From NCBI RefSeq assembly GCF_000346465.2, contig NC_034011.1:19943928-20007927 (forward strand): DNA of 64,000 nucleotides. The letters run 5' to 3'. Made by a program: the position numbers and the translations under genes. The stretch's first letter is position 1. Every line of letters starts with the position of its first letter. A model generated the notes under the pieces. The model saw nothing but the letters and a program-made list of their open reading frames with translations, was not told where the DNA came from and searched no databases. This document shows positions 34,642 to 44,562 of the stretch, piece by piece. This stretch comes from Prunus persica (lineage: Eukaryota > Streptophyta > Magnoliopsida > Rosales > Rosaceae).

Positions 34642-35139
34642 CTAATTCTGATTTAGCAAAGCTCAAGATCATTTAAATGTTTGGCTTTTTTAAACAAGTT
34701 TTATAAAACTTAGTAAAATCAAGGAACAAAATATTGATAATATTGACGAAATATCGTCGATATTATCGTCTTTTTGGGTCTAGAATATTTTGGAACATAT
34801 TCATACACATATCGTATAATTATAAACAATATCGACGATAATATCAAGAAATATTGACGTCAATAATTTCTCACCTGCTTCAACAATATTTTGTCAAAAT
34901 ATCGCGATAGCATGCAATGGACAAAAAGGAAAAAAAGAACAAAAACAAAAACAAACAAAAAAAACCCCACAGCACACACGCAAATGGGGGAATTGAACCC
35001 CTTCCATTCTACTCCTCCAGCGCCTTAATCACCATGTTGCTTCAACGTTAACCAATCTGAGATCCATATGGGTGGGTTTTATTCTATTTTTACTGATATT
35101 GATAGTTTCCCAATATTTCCATTGAAATTTCAGTGTTTT
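34642..35139. other. Repeat-rich spacer with ATATCG words
   Basis: Rich in AT palindromes around CGATATTATCG and TCGACGATA (34730-34920), probably from a dispersed repeat. No coding sequence. Confidence 0.4.
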
Positions 35140-36054
35140 TGAACCACCGATATTTCCGAAACCATCCATATTTTAGACTTTGATTATAACCAACTAGATA
35201 TTGAGCAGGAGTATACTTCTTTTTATAGTAAACATGAGGTATATGAAGAACACAGCTTCGGCCGAGTTGGAAACATATTGTATTCTCAATTATATATAGA
35301 TAAATTAACATGAAATATGAGCCATTCAAGATATAATTTTGATTTCGTCATTTTTGTGAGGACGATTATATGTGCCTCTTGTAGAACGATGTTAAAATAG
35401 GTGAAGCCACTCAACTTATCATGAACATAAACTTCTTACCATGTAACTAGGAGCTTCTACATTTATATCAATAGCAGTGTGATATGTATGTATAAGTGGG
35501 TTTTTTTTTTTTTTTTGATAAATTAGTTTTACAGATGTGACAAATTATAATTTACATAAAGGAGAAGTATTTCCTTATATGAAAAGAAGCCAGCAGTATC
35601 CTTAATTAACAAATAAAATAAAATGACTTGTCTTCTTAATTGTTATGACTGAAAAAACTAACAAATTATATGCATATATCATTGACTTGACATATTCAAT
35701 GCATTCTACTACGACTAGTTGGACCAAAATCAATTTTTGATTACCTTTTGTTGTCCTTTTTGTTTTGGATTTCCGAGTCTATTACCTAGTGGACTTAATA
35801 ATGGACAACATCCAATATTTTCCGGATCACAAGAATTATATAACTGAAAATCTTGACTTCATAGACAATCCCACGTACAAGCCCCAGCCATTGGCCTGGA
35901 TAATTAAATTCCAAAAATAAACAATAACAATGTGCAAGAAATACCACTGCCAGCCATGCACATGACATGTGATGTGTAAAATTATGTACATATATACTAA
36001 GTTTTATCGGCTGAGGTTTTCATTGCATTCAACACAAAATGAGGAGACTTGTCT
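35140..36054 (+). repeat. UGT upstream module, copy A, ending in a UGT 5' stub
   Basis: Shares long collinear sequence with 38455-38887 plus 42938-43378 (copy B) and with 59290-59995 (copy C). It ends at 36040 with ATGAGGAGACTTGT, the first five codons of a gene like that at 43364, and then breaks into a partial repeat of its own upstream region. The Harbinger target site is empty here (TTA near 35577). Confidence 0.8.
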
Positions 36055-36665
36055 TGATAATGGACAATATTCAATATTTTTCGGATCACAAGATTTATAT
36101 AACTCAAAATCTTTACTTCATAGACAATCCCACGTACAAGCCTAGCCATTGGCCTAGATAATTAAAACAAAAACGCTCTTGTTGCTGCTGCACTCACCTT
36201 CAAAACTTAATTCAAGTGAACCAAGTTCCTATATTCATCATGTAATTAAGCTTCTCTCAATTTCTTAATGCTTTTATTTTTGGAGTTTATGAAGTATCAA
36301 TTAGGAGGATTTGCAATTGACACTATCGAATTATCAATTAGGATTTGCAATTAGGGCATCTGTTTCAATTTATGAGTTATGAATTATCAAATAGGATTTG
36401 TAATTGATTTTATTGTTCTTGCTGTAATTTTTTTATTTTTTTGTTATCAATGAAATCACATGGTATTGTTGAGTTTTCAATCTACTTAATACCTAAATTT
36501 AGCTCAATCCATTTTAAAACATGGGTTCGTCCCTGAGTCCACGACGACTTGTCGAACCAAAACCAATTACGATGACTTTTGTTTTGGTTTGGTTTCCAAG
36601 TAATTAAGTTTATCAAATTTTCAAAGTCACAAGATTAATGTAAAAGACAATCTTAACTAAACAAA
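36055..36665. other. Intergenic; partial tandem copy, then upstream region of gene 7
   Basis: 36050-36165 repeats part of 35790-35890 (GGATCACAAGATTTATATAA and following). From about 36530 homology to the upstream region of gene 5 begins. Confidence 0.55.
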
Positions 36666-36687
36666 TGCCAGTAAAGGCATGACGTCA
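36666..36687 (+). promoter_or_regulatory. Shared UGT promoter motif, copy 7
   Basis: TGCCAGTAAAGGCA (one change) joined to an exact TGACGTCA, about 150 bp before the start codon. The TATA box TATATATAAA follows at 36760-36769. Confidence 0.65.
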
Positions 36688-36837
36688 CCTAGCAAAAATG
36701 ACAAAGGGAGTAGTCAAAGCAATGTTAGAAACACCACCGTGAACATGCACATGACATGCTATATATAAAGATGTTTCATGAGTTGAGTTTTTCATCAAAT
36801 ATTTATTATTTCTTCATCTCCCAAAATTAATCAAATA

Positions 36838-38247
36838 ATGAAGAGACCAGCACAACTTGTGTTCATCCCAGCCCCAGGCGTTGGCCACATCGTGTCAACG
36901 ATCGAGATCGCAAAGCAACTCGTTGCTCGAGATGACCAGCTCTTCATCACCATCCTCATTATGAAGCTCCCCTTCGACAAGCTCTTCACCAATACAGACC
37001 CTTCGATCTCACACCGCATCAGCTTCGTCAACCTCCCGGAGTCCCACATCGACACACAGGGCCTTGCCTTCACCTCCTTCATCAAAACATTCGTCCAAGG
37101 CCACAAAACCCACGTCAAAGAAGCCGTCACAAAGTTACTCGCTGAGTCCGCTCAGGCCGAGCTTGCTGGGTTTGTCATCGACATGTTCTGCACCCCCATG
37201 ATCAATGTGGCGGACGAATTCCAGATTCCTTCCTACCTCTTCTTCACCTCCGGCGCAGCGGGTCTAGGGTTCTGGTTCCAACTCCAGTCACTTCATGATG
37301 AGCAGGGGAAGGACGTTGCTGAGATAACTGGGTGGGATTCTGAGTTGATCGTCCCGAGTTTCATCAACCCCGTGCCTGCTGGAATCTGGCCGGGAATGAT
37401 GCGGGAGAAGAAAGGCGCCACAGACTTCATCGATTTTGCAGCGAGGTTTAGACAAACCAAGGGTATTTTGATAAACACTTTCAGGGAGCTGGAACCACAT
37501 GCTCTTCGTTCTCTTTCTGATGGTAAATTCCCACCGGTGTATCCTGTGGGGCCCCTGTTGAATCTGAAGAGTGATGATGGCCACGTTGGCTCGGACCAGT
37601 CCATTCAGAAGTCTGATATCTTGGAGTGGCTTGATGATCAGCCTCCTTCCTCGGTGGTGTTCCTGTGCTTTGGGAGCATGGGAAGCTTTGGTGAGGCGCA
37701 GGTGAAGGAGATAGCGTGTGCGCTGGAGAAAAGCGGGCAGCGGTTCTTGTGGTCCCTACGGAAGCCCGAGCCAAAGGGCAAGGTGGGGATGCCGAGTGAT
37801 TATGCGGATGTCAAGGGAGTCTTGCATGAAGGGTTTCTTGATCGGACGGCTGGGATAGGGAAGGTCATAGGATGGGCTCCACAAGTGGCCATTTTGGCAC
37901 ACCCGTCGGTCGGAGGGTTTGTGTCCCATTGTGGGTGGAATTCTACACTGGAGAGCCTATGGTGTGGTGTGCCGATTGCCACGTGGCCAATGTACGCAGA
38001 ACAACAACTAAATGCGTTTGCGCTGGTGAAGGATTTGGGATTGGGTGTGGAAATTAAGATGGATTATAAGCAGGACAGTGAAGTGGTGGTGAGTGCAGAG
38101 GAGATAGAGAGAGGGATAAGGCAAGTGATGGAGAAGGACAGTGATATAAGAGCGAGGGTGAAGGAAATTAGTGAAAAGAGCAAGAAAGCTTTGACGGATG
38201 GTGGTTCTTCATATTCTTCCTTGGGACGTTTTCTTGACCAGATTTAA
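36838..38247 (+). CDS. UDP-glycosyltransferase, UGT71A-like (array gene 7)
   Basis: Intact, intronless 469-residue sister of the gene at 30312 (~93% identical by hand alignment). Catalytic His17 and Asp115 are present, with the PSPG box at 346-389 and a terminal Gln. Most differences cluster at residues 133-195, the acceptor-side region (for example [10 protein letters not shown] versus [10 protein letters not shown] and MMREKKGA versus VTRTKEGA), so acceptor preference may have shifted. VLPEGF reads VLHEGF just before the PSPG box. The promoter and 3' flank are duplicated with the gene. Confidence 0.93.
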   Translation: MKRPAQLVFIPAPGVGHIVSTIEIAKQLVARDDQLFITILIMKLPFDKLFTNTDPSISHRISFVNLPESHIDTQGLAFTSFIKTFVQGHKTHVKEAVTKLLAESAQAELAGFVIDMFCTPMINVADEFQIPSYLFFTSGAAGLGFWFQLQSLHDEQGKDVAEITGWDSELIVPSFINPVPAGIWPGMMREKKGATDFIDFAARFRQTKGILINTFRELEPHALRSLSDGKFPPVYPVGPLLNLKSDDGHVGSDQSIQKSDILEWLDDQPPSSVVFLCFGSMGSFGEAQVKEIACALEKSGQRFLWSLRKPEPKGKVGMPSDYADVKGVLHEGFLDRTAGIGKVIGWAPQVAILAHPSVGGFVSHCGWNSTLESLWCGVPIATWPMYAEQQLNAFALVKDLGLGVEIKMDYKQDSEVVVSAEEIERGIRQVMEKDSDIRARVKEISEKSKKALTDGGSSYSSLGRFLDQI

Positions 38248-38454
38248 GTTTAGATTCGTTAAAGCTCAAGATGATGCATAGAAAACATAGTTGTTAATTT
38301 TCATAGGAGATTTGATGAGCAGATATTTTCTCCGTTTGTTTTACGTATCGTAGTTCCTAATAAGGAAGTGTTTTCTGTTATGTGATTGGTCCCTTTTTAA
38401 AATCTGAGGATATTGTCCCAAAAGCCAAACTCTATTTATAGGAAATGAAAACGA

Positions 38455-38887
38455 TGGATATTTCCGAAACCATCGATATTTTAGACCTTGGTTATAAGCA
38501 ACTAACTGTTGAGCGGGAGTATACTTATTTTTACAATAAACGTGAGGTATGAAGAACAGAGGTTCGGCCAAGTTGGCAACATATTGTATTCTCAATTATA
38601 TATAGATAAATTAACAAGAAATATGAGCCATTCAAGATATAATTTTGATTTCATCATTTTTGTGAGGGCGATTATATATGCCTCTTGTAGAACAATGTTA
38701 AAATAGGTGAAGTCACTCACCTTATCATGAACATAAACACCTTACCATGTAAGTAGAAGTTTTTACATTCATGTCAATAGCAGCGTGACATATATGCATG
38801 CATGAGTGTTTTTTTTTTATGTTTTTGATAAATTATTTTTGTATATATCTCAAATTGTAATTTATATGAAGAAGAAGTATCTCCTTA
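38455..38887 (+). repeat. UGT upstream module, copy B (left part)
   Basis: Collinear with 35140-35580 and 59290-59630. It is interrupted at 38887 by the Harbinger element and resumes at 42938, leading to the UGT at 43364. Confidence 0.8.
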
Positions 38888-39446
38888 GAGTGGCTCCAGC
38901 GAAGGAGCCCAGCCCGAGGCAAGGGCAGAAAAAAAAAAAAATTTCGCTCCAGCGTGCAGCCCAGGCCCGGGTTTGGTGTGGGACCCACCAACTCGGGCCA
39001 GCCCGAAGGCCAAACCAGCCCCAGGTCCAAAACGCGGGTGCTGACGTCAGCGCTGGCGTCACGCTGACGTCAGCTAGGGCTGTCAAAAAATTTTTACCGT
39101 TGGCGCGTGCAATGCACGCGCCAACGGTAAAAAAATTTTGAATCAGCGCGCGCTGACGTCAGCGCTGACGCCAGCGCCAACGGTAGGCTGCCACGTGTCG
39201 CGCTCAGTGCCTTCCGATCTGCTTCTCCTTTCTAATCCAACGGCTGAGGCTTTTTTGGGTGAAAAAAATATGAAAAAAAATTCTAAAAAATTCTAAAAAA
39301 TTCTGGTATTTTTTTCTATAAATACCTATCAATACCCTTCACTTTCAACACCAATACTCTTACATTTCATTATACTTCTACTAATATTCACTCTTTTTAC
39401 ACAACATTTTCCTCTTTTTCATCTAGCATTTTGATTTCATATTTTT

Positions 39447-40684
39447 ATGGCTTCTTCTATCGAAACCGGAGGGGCTTGGAGCACAATGGAAGATGTTTCT
39501 TTGTGTGAGGCTTGGCTCCAAATTTGTCATTGTCCCGTGTCCGGCAATGAAATGAAATTTTTTCATATGTGGAAAAAAATTCATGCCGAATTTTGTGAAA
39601 AAATTCCGGGGTCTACTCGTACGGAGATGGCATTATCCAGTAGGTGGAAAATTCTCAATAAAGAGTTGGGAAAATGGAGAAATGCCCTAGCAAAAGCGAT
39701 GGACAACTATAGAAGTGGGCAAAATCGTACTAACGAGGTAAGTATTTTATAATTTTTGTGTTATTAAGTTTAATCTCCTAATATATATATTTTGTTAATA
39801 TTGCTTACATTTTCAATATGTTGTATATATTTTGTTAATATTGCTTGCATTTTCAATATTTTGTTAATATTGCTTGCATTTTCAATATGTTGTATATATT
39901 TTGTTAATATTGCTTGCATTTTCAATATTTTGTTAATATTGCTTGCATTTTCAATATTTTGTTAATATTGCTTGCATTTTCAATATGTTGTTAATATTTC
40001 TTGCATTTTCAATATTTTGTTAATATTGCTTGTATTTTTAATATGTTGTTAATATTTCTTGCATATCCAATATATTTTAAATATTTATTGCATTTCCATT
40101 TTTTTGTTCAATAGATGATTCAAGCACAAATGTGGTTCGGTGCAACCGGGGGTGGCAAAAAAAGTTTCACCCATCATGAATGTTGGGAGGTGGTGAAATT
40201 TTGCAAACGCTTCGTAATTATTCCAACGGGTCCGGAGGTTGTGTTAAACGAGACGCCACTCCGTGATTCAATGACATCGGATTCACCTCTTGATTCTCCT
40301 ATGAGTCAAGACTCACCCATCGAAAAGGAGCCGAGGCCCATTGGCCGAAAGGCCGCGAAGGCAAAGAAGAAGGGTAATTCAAGCAATCAAAATTCACAAT
40401 TTTTGGAGGAAATTGCAAGGCAAAACGGCATAAGAATAGAAATGGAGCAAAAACGCCAAGAGCACGAGTTGGCCCTTGATGCTGAGTTTGCACGTGAAAG
40501 GGAGTATTTGCGCAAAAAAGATATGGACAAGACAGATCGGGAAACCATGGCGATGAATACAAGTCATATGTCCCCTGAAACAAAACAATTTTGGAAGCTA
40601 GAACGAAGGGATGTTATGAGAAGAAGACTTTTCCGGGATGATGGGCCTAGCAACACGGATTGGTTAAATGATGGAAACCATTAA
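39447..40684 (+). CDS. Harbinger ORF1, Myb/SANT-like DNA-binding protein (two exons)
   Basis: Exon 1 is 39447-39737 and exon 2 is 40115-40684, joined across a phase-0 intron with a GAG|GTAAGT donor and a TTCAATAG acceptor. The product is 286 residues. Exon 1 holds a trihelix/Myb-like domain (GAWSTMEDVSLCEAWLQI...SRWKILNKELGKW). Exon 2 has FTHHECWEVVKFCKRF, an acidic/Ser-Pro linker and a charged C-terminal helix. In PIF/Harbinger elements this protein binds element ends and helps the transposase reach the nucleus. Such copies are often annotated as host proteins by mistake. Confidence 0.85.
39786..40078. repeat. Tandem repeat in the ORF1 intron
   Basis: About eight degenerate copies of a ~30-bp unit, TTTTGTTAATATTGCTTGCA plus TTTTCAATAT, fill most of the intron. 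Confidence 0.9.
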
Positions 40685-40997
40685 ATTAGTTAGCATATCT
40701 TTTATGTATTTGTATTTTAGTTGTTTTCTATTAAAGTTGTTATAATTCATGTATTTTATTTTATTAGTAATTCATAATGACTTGTATTACATTTCATTAT
40801 TTAATAAACAAAGCATTCAATAAATTACCTTTTTATTCAACATATTCCATACTTCAAACAAAACATAATAAAATTAAAATTAAAAGTACAAACAAGGCAC
40901 AATAATAAAAATAAAAGTACAAACAAGGCACAATAAAAATAAAAACACAACCAAACCATACTAAATAAAACATAAGCAAAGCATCTATTCTCCATTA

Positions 40998-42365
40998 TTA
41001 ATCTTCATTGCCTTTCACCGCCCATAGATGCTCCATCAAGTGAAATTGACGCATTTCATGAATATACGAAGATTGCATCTCCGTATATCGATCTATCATT
41101 CGGGTCATCAAATGACCATCCCTCACCAACGGTTCCGGCTCAAACGGTTCTCCATTTGGCCCCATGGGCCTTTCATAAATCCGTGTCAAAGCCGTGTTCA
41201 TTGGATCCGGTTCGTAGACCTCTAAAGCATCATAATCGTACTCATCCTCCACAATCATATTATGGAGGATGATGCAAGTCATCATAATGCTTCTGAGGAT
41301 CTCCTCATCAAACATGCGGGCCGCACCTCGAATAATCAACCACCTGGCTTGAAGGATGCCAAAACACCTTTCGACATCTTTCCTGTATCCCTCTTGATAT
41401 GTAGCAAATAATTTTTGCTTCTGGGATCGGGGATTTGGAATGGTTTTGACAAAAGTCGTCCACCTCGGGTAGATTCCATCAGCTAGGTAGTATCCTGTCT
41501 GGTATACTGTATTGTTGACTTCATAGGTGACATTGGGGCCCTGACCTCTCAATACATCGTTGAAGACGGGGGATTGACCCAGCACGTTGAGGTCATTTTG
41601 TGATCCTGCAACTCCGAAGAAGGCATGCCAAACCCATGTGTCGAAACCAGCAACCGCTTCAAGGATGATACTTTTTTGGCCTTTTCGATTTCCATAATCA
41701 CCTTGCCAGGCAGTTGGGCAATTCTTCCATTGCCAATGCATGCAGTCGATGCTACCAATCATTCCAGGGAATCCTCGAGCTTCGGCTTTTTGCAGAAGCC
41801 TTTGGAGGTCCCTGGGAGTAGGTCTACGCAGGTAGTCCCTAGTGTACAGAGTTTCAACAGCTTGACAAAATCTTACCAAAGCCTCCAACGTAGTGGACTT
41901 CCCCATCCGGGCAATCTCATCCACCTGATCAGCAGATGCTCCATACGCCAACATTCGTATAACAGCTGTAAGCTTTTGCTCCGGAAGAAGCCCCAAAACC
42001 CCAGCAGCATCACACTTTTGAACAAAGTATGCATCATAATTGCAAATATCATGCATGACTTTATTGAACAAATGAGGTTGCATTCTAAATCGCCTTCGAA
42101 AATCAACATCAGAGTACAAAGAAGTTGGGATAAAATAATCTTCCAAAAGATTCTTACCCCTAGAATGCCTATGTCTTTCCACATTCCGGCGGCGGCCGGC
42201 TTGTGAACTATGGCGGCGACCTTGGTTCTCTTCTTCTTCCAAAGCCACTGTTATGAGAACTTGCTCATCGACTTGTCTCTGCAACTCATTGACTTCATCT
42301 GCTCTACGGTTTCTCTCTCTTCTTTCTCTCTCTTGTCTCTCCAAGCATCTCCTAAATTCTTCCAT
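40998..42365 (-). CDS. PIF/Harbinger DDE transposase (ALP1-like nuclease)
   Basis: An open 455-residue frame. A basic, Glu/Arg-rich N-terminus leads to the helix-turn-helix-like region (RFRMQPHLFNKVMHDI...GKSTTLEALVRFC) and the DDE nuclease domain. Candidate catalytic residues are Asp207 (GSIDCMHW), Asp258 (GSQNDLNVL) and Glu332 (DVERCFGILQ), with Asp296 in YLADGIYP. HNMIVEDE lies after the core. The length matches active PIF transposases. With ORF1 open, matched TTA duplications and intact ends, this copy could be mobile or recently so. It is a transposon gene, not a host gene. Confidence 0.92.
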   Translation of the reverse strand: MEEFRRCLERQERERRERNRRADEVNELQRQVDEQVLITVALEEEENQGRRHSSQAGRRRNVERHRHSRGKNLLEDYFIPTSLYSDVDFRRRFRMQPHLFNKVMHDICNYDAYFVQKCDAAGVLGLLPEQKLTAVIRMLAYGASADQVDEIARMGKSTTLEALVRFCQAVETLYTRDYLRRPTPRDLQRLLQKAEARGFPGMIGSIDCMHWQWKNCPTAWQGDYGNRKGQKSIILEAVAGFDTWVWHAFFGVAGSQNDLNVLGQSPVFNDVLRGQGPNVTYEVNNTVYQTGYYLADGIYPRWTTFVKTIPNPRSQKQKLFATYQEGYRKDVERCFGILQARWLIIRGAARMFDEEILRSIMMTCIILHNMIVEDEYDYDALEVYEPDPMNTALTRIYERPMGPNGEPFEPEPLVRDGHLMTRMIDRYTEMQSSYIHEMRQFHLMEHLWAVKGNED

Positions 42366-42517
42366 TCAGAATGAATGAAGTATGAATTATAAACTCTCAG
42401 AAATGAAAATATAGAAAGATGTGGTGTGAGAGGTATGAGCTGAGACTCTGGTTTTATAGAAAAATTTGGCAAGATAGACATGCCATGTGGCTTGATTTTA
42501 TTGGATGAAAATCATAT

Positions 42518-42745
42518 CTGAAATTTGAAATTCATCCGAAATTTGAACCCAAATTTATCTGAAATTTGAACCCAAATTTATCTGAAATTTGAATTTTGAA
42601 ATTCATTCGAAATTTGAACCCAAAAATTTATCTGAAATTTGAACTTTGAAATTAATCCGAAATTTGAATCCAAATATCTTATCCGAAAATTTTATCTGAT
42701 TATGAATAGTCTTGACACGTAGGAATCCGAAAATCTTATCTGAAA
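42518..42745. repeat. Subterminal tandem repeats of the Harbinger element
   Basis: Repeated words ATCTGAAATTTGAACCCAAA in several variants between the transposase start and the 3' end of the element. They are likely binding sites for element proteins, by analogy. Confidence 0.75.
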
Positions 42746-42937
42746 ATATTACCCAAATTAATTATTTTCATTAAAAAATAGGAGGAAAAAACAAAAAAGT
42801 GAATAGTAATTGCCATGGCTAAGGGCAACGGGTGGAGAAACGATTTACTATTTGCAAGGGCAACCACTATTCACGTGAATAGTGCTTGCCCTAGCTCCAC
42901 CCTTGCCATGGCTAAGGGCAAATGGGTGGAGTTGCTC

Positions 42938-43363
42938 TTACATAAAAAGAGGCAAGCAATATCCTTAATTAACAAATAAAATGAAATGACTTGCCTTCTT
43001 AATTGTTATGGCTGAAAAAACTGACAAGTTTGACATATTCAATGCATCCTACTACGACTAGTTGGACCAAAATCAATTTTTTTGTTTTGTCCTTTTTGTT
43101 TTGGATTTTCGAGTCTATTACCCAGTGAACTTAATAATGGACAATATCCAATATTTTTCGGATCACAAGATTTATATAACTTAAAATCTTGACTTCATAG
43201 ACAATCCCACGTACAAGCCTAGATAATTAAATTCCATAAATAAACAATAACAATGTTCAAAAAATACCACTGCCAGCCATGCACATGACATGTGATGTGT
43301 AAAATTATATACATACATATACTAAGTTTTATTAGCTGAGGTTTTCATTCCATTCAACACAAA
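42938..43363 (+). promoter_or_regulatory. UGT upstream module, copy B (right part)
   Basis: Resumes the module broken at 38887 and runs to the UGT start at 43364. In place of the shared composite motif it has CTGCCAGCCATGCACATGACA near 43268, a diverged relative lacking TGACGTCA. Copies A and C show similar sequence. Confidence 0.6.
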
Positions 43364-44288
43364 ATGAGGAGACTTGTGTTCATCCCAGGCCCGGGCATCG
43401 GGCACCTCGTATCAACGGTTGAGATCGCAAAGCAACTTGCGGCTAGAGATCACCAGCTCTTCATCACAGTCCTCATCATGAAGCTCCCCTTCGACCAACT
43501 CTTCACCAACACAGACGCTTCCATCTCACGACGCATCAATTTCATCAACCTCCCCGAAGCCCACGTCGACACACGAAACACCGGCCCCTCCTCGTTCTTC
43601 AAAACCTTTGTCGAAAATCACAAAACCCATGTTAGAGCCGCCGTCTTAGAGTCAAGTACTCAGTCCGAGTCGAACCAGGCTCGGCTGGCCGGGTTGGTCG
43701 TTGACATGTTCTGCACCACTATGATTGATGTGGCCAATGAATTTGGGGTTCCTTCCTACGTGTTCTTCACCTCCAACGCCGGGTGTCTCGCGTTCTTGCT
43801 CTACCTCCAAAAGCTTCGAGACGAGCATGGCACGGACGCGGCTCAGTTGATGGACTCTGAGGCTGAGTTGGCCATCCCGAGTTTCGTCAACTCTTTGCCT
43901 GCCCATGTCTTGCCCGGTGTGCTATTGGACAAGGAGGGTGCCACAACATTTCTCAATCATGCAAAAAGGTTTAGAGAAACCAAGGGTATTTTAGTAAATT
44001 CGTTCTCAGAGCTGGAATCACATGCGCTTCACTCTCTTTCTGATGATAAAACCCCACCTGTGTATCCGGTGGGACCTCTGTTGAATCTTGAGAGTGATGA
44101 TTTCCACGTGAGTACGGACAAGGCTAGACAAAAGTATGATATTTTAAGGTGGCTTGATGATCAGCCTTCCTTGTCTGTGGTGTTCCTGTGTTTTGGGAGC
44201 ATGGGAAGCTTTGGTGAGGCCCAGGTGAAAGAGATGGCGTGTGCACTGGAGTACGGTGGGTTTCGGTTCTTGTGGTCCCTACGAAAGG
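43364..44288 (+). pseudogene. UGT71A-like gene 8, 5' part, split by copia
   Basis: Encodes the first 308 residues of a UGT starting [14 protein letters not shown], with catalytic His14 and Asp114 (VVDMFC) and no internal stop. The frame ends in the retrotransposon LTR one codon after LWSLRK. The 3' part lies at 48828-49315. The two parts total 1,413 bases, exactly 471 codons, once the element and one 5-bp target duplication are discounted. The gene was therefore open when the element landed. As it stands it lacks the PSPG donor domain on this piece and should not give an active enzyme unless the insertion is absent on another allele. Confidence 0.93.
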
Positions 44289-44466
44289 TGTAGGAAATCA
44301 GTTTGTATAATATCAATTAATATCAATACTGTTGTAATTAGGATTTACTTTCCTAGTAAGTTCCCTAGAATAGAGGACACGTTTCCTAGTATACTTAGAA
44401 CTCTCTTGTATAAAACCAATTGTACCTATCAATGAAAATTATTTCTCTTCCAATATCATATTCACA
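44289..44466 (+). repeat. Copia 5' LTR
   Basis: 178 bp, starts TGTAGG and ends TTCACA. Contains a TATA-like TATAAAACC near 44410. Matches the 3' LTR except for one substitution about 29 bases in. Confidence 0.95.
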
Positions 44467-44562
44467 TGGTATCAGAGCAGGACATCAAACCCTAACTCTT
44501 CATATTTCTTTTCCTACGGCACCTTACCTTCTCGTGCCGCATAACTTCAGCTGCCGGAAACC

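Larger units (their letters stand above)
38888..42937. mobile_element. PIF/Harbinger transposon, apparently complete
   Basis: A 4,050-bp element with a TTA duplication on each side (38885-38887, 42938-42940). The ends are related inverted repeats (GAGTGGCTCCAGCG and, inverted, GAGCAACTCCACCC). It carries the two genes usual for the superfamily: a Myb/SANT-like ORF1 on the + strand and a DDE transposase on the - strand, converging. Both frames are open. Related segments at ~35577 and ~59626 keep the uninterrupted target. Confidence 0.92.

Noticed and set aside
34984..35060. GGGGGAATTGAACCCC phrase resembling a tRNA T-arm
   Set aside because: No cloverleaf, anticodon arm or acceptor stem could be built around it; it looks like part of a repeat.
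39786..40078. Regular short repeats resembling a CRISPR array
   Set aside because: Units are contiguous without unique spacers, AT-rich, and lie in a transposon intron in a plant genome.
41625..42206. 193-residue + strand frame
   Set aside because: Antisense to the Harbinger transposase, which has clear catalytic motifs.
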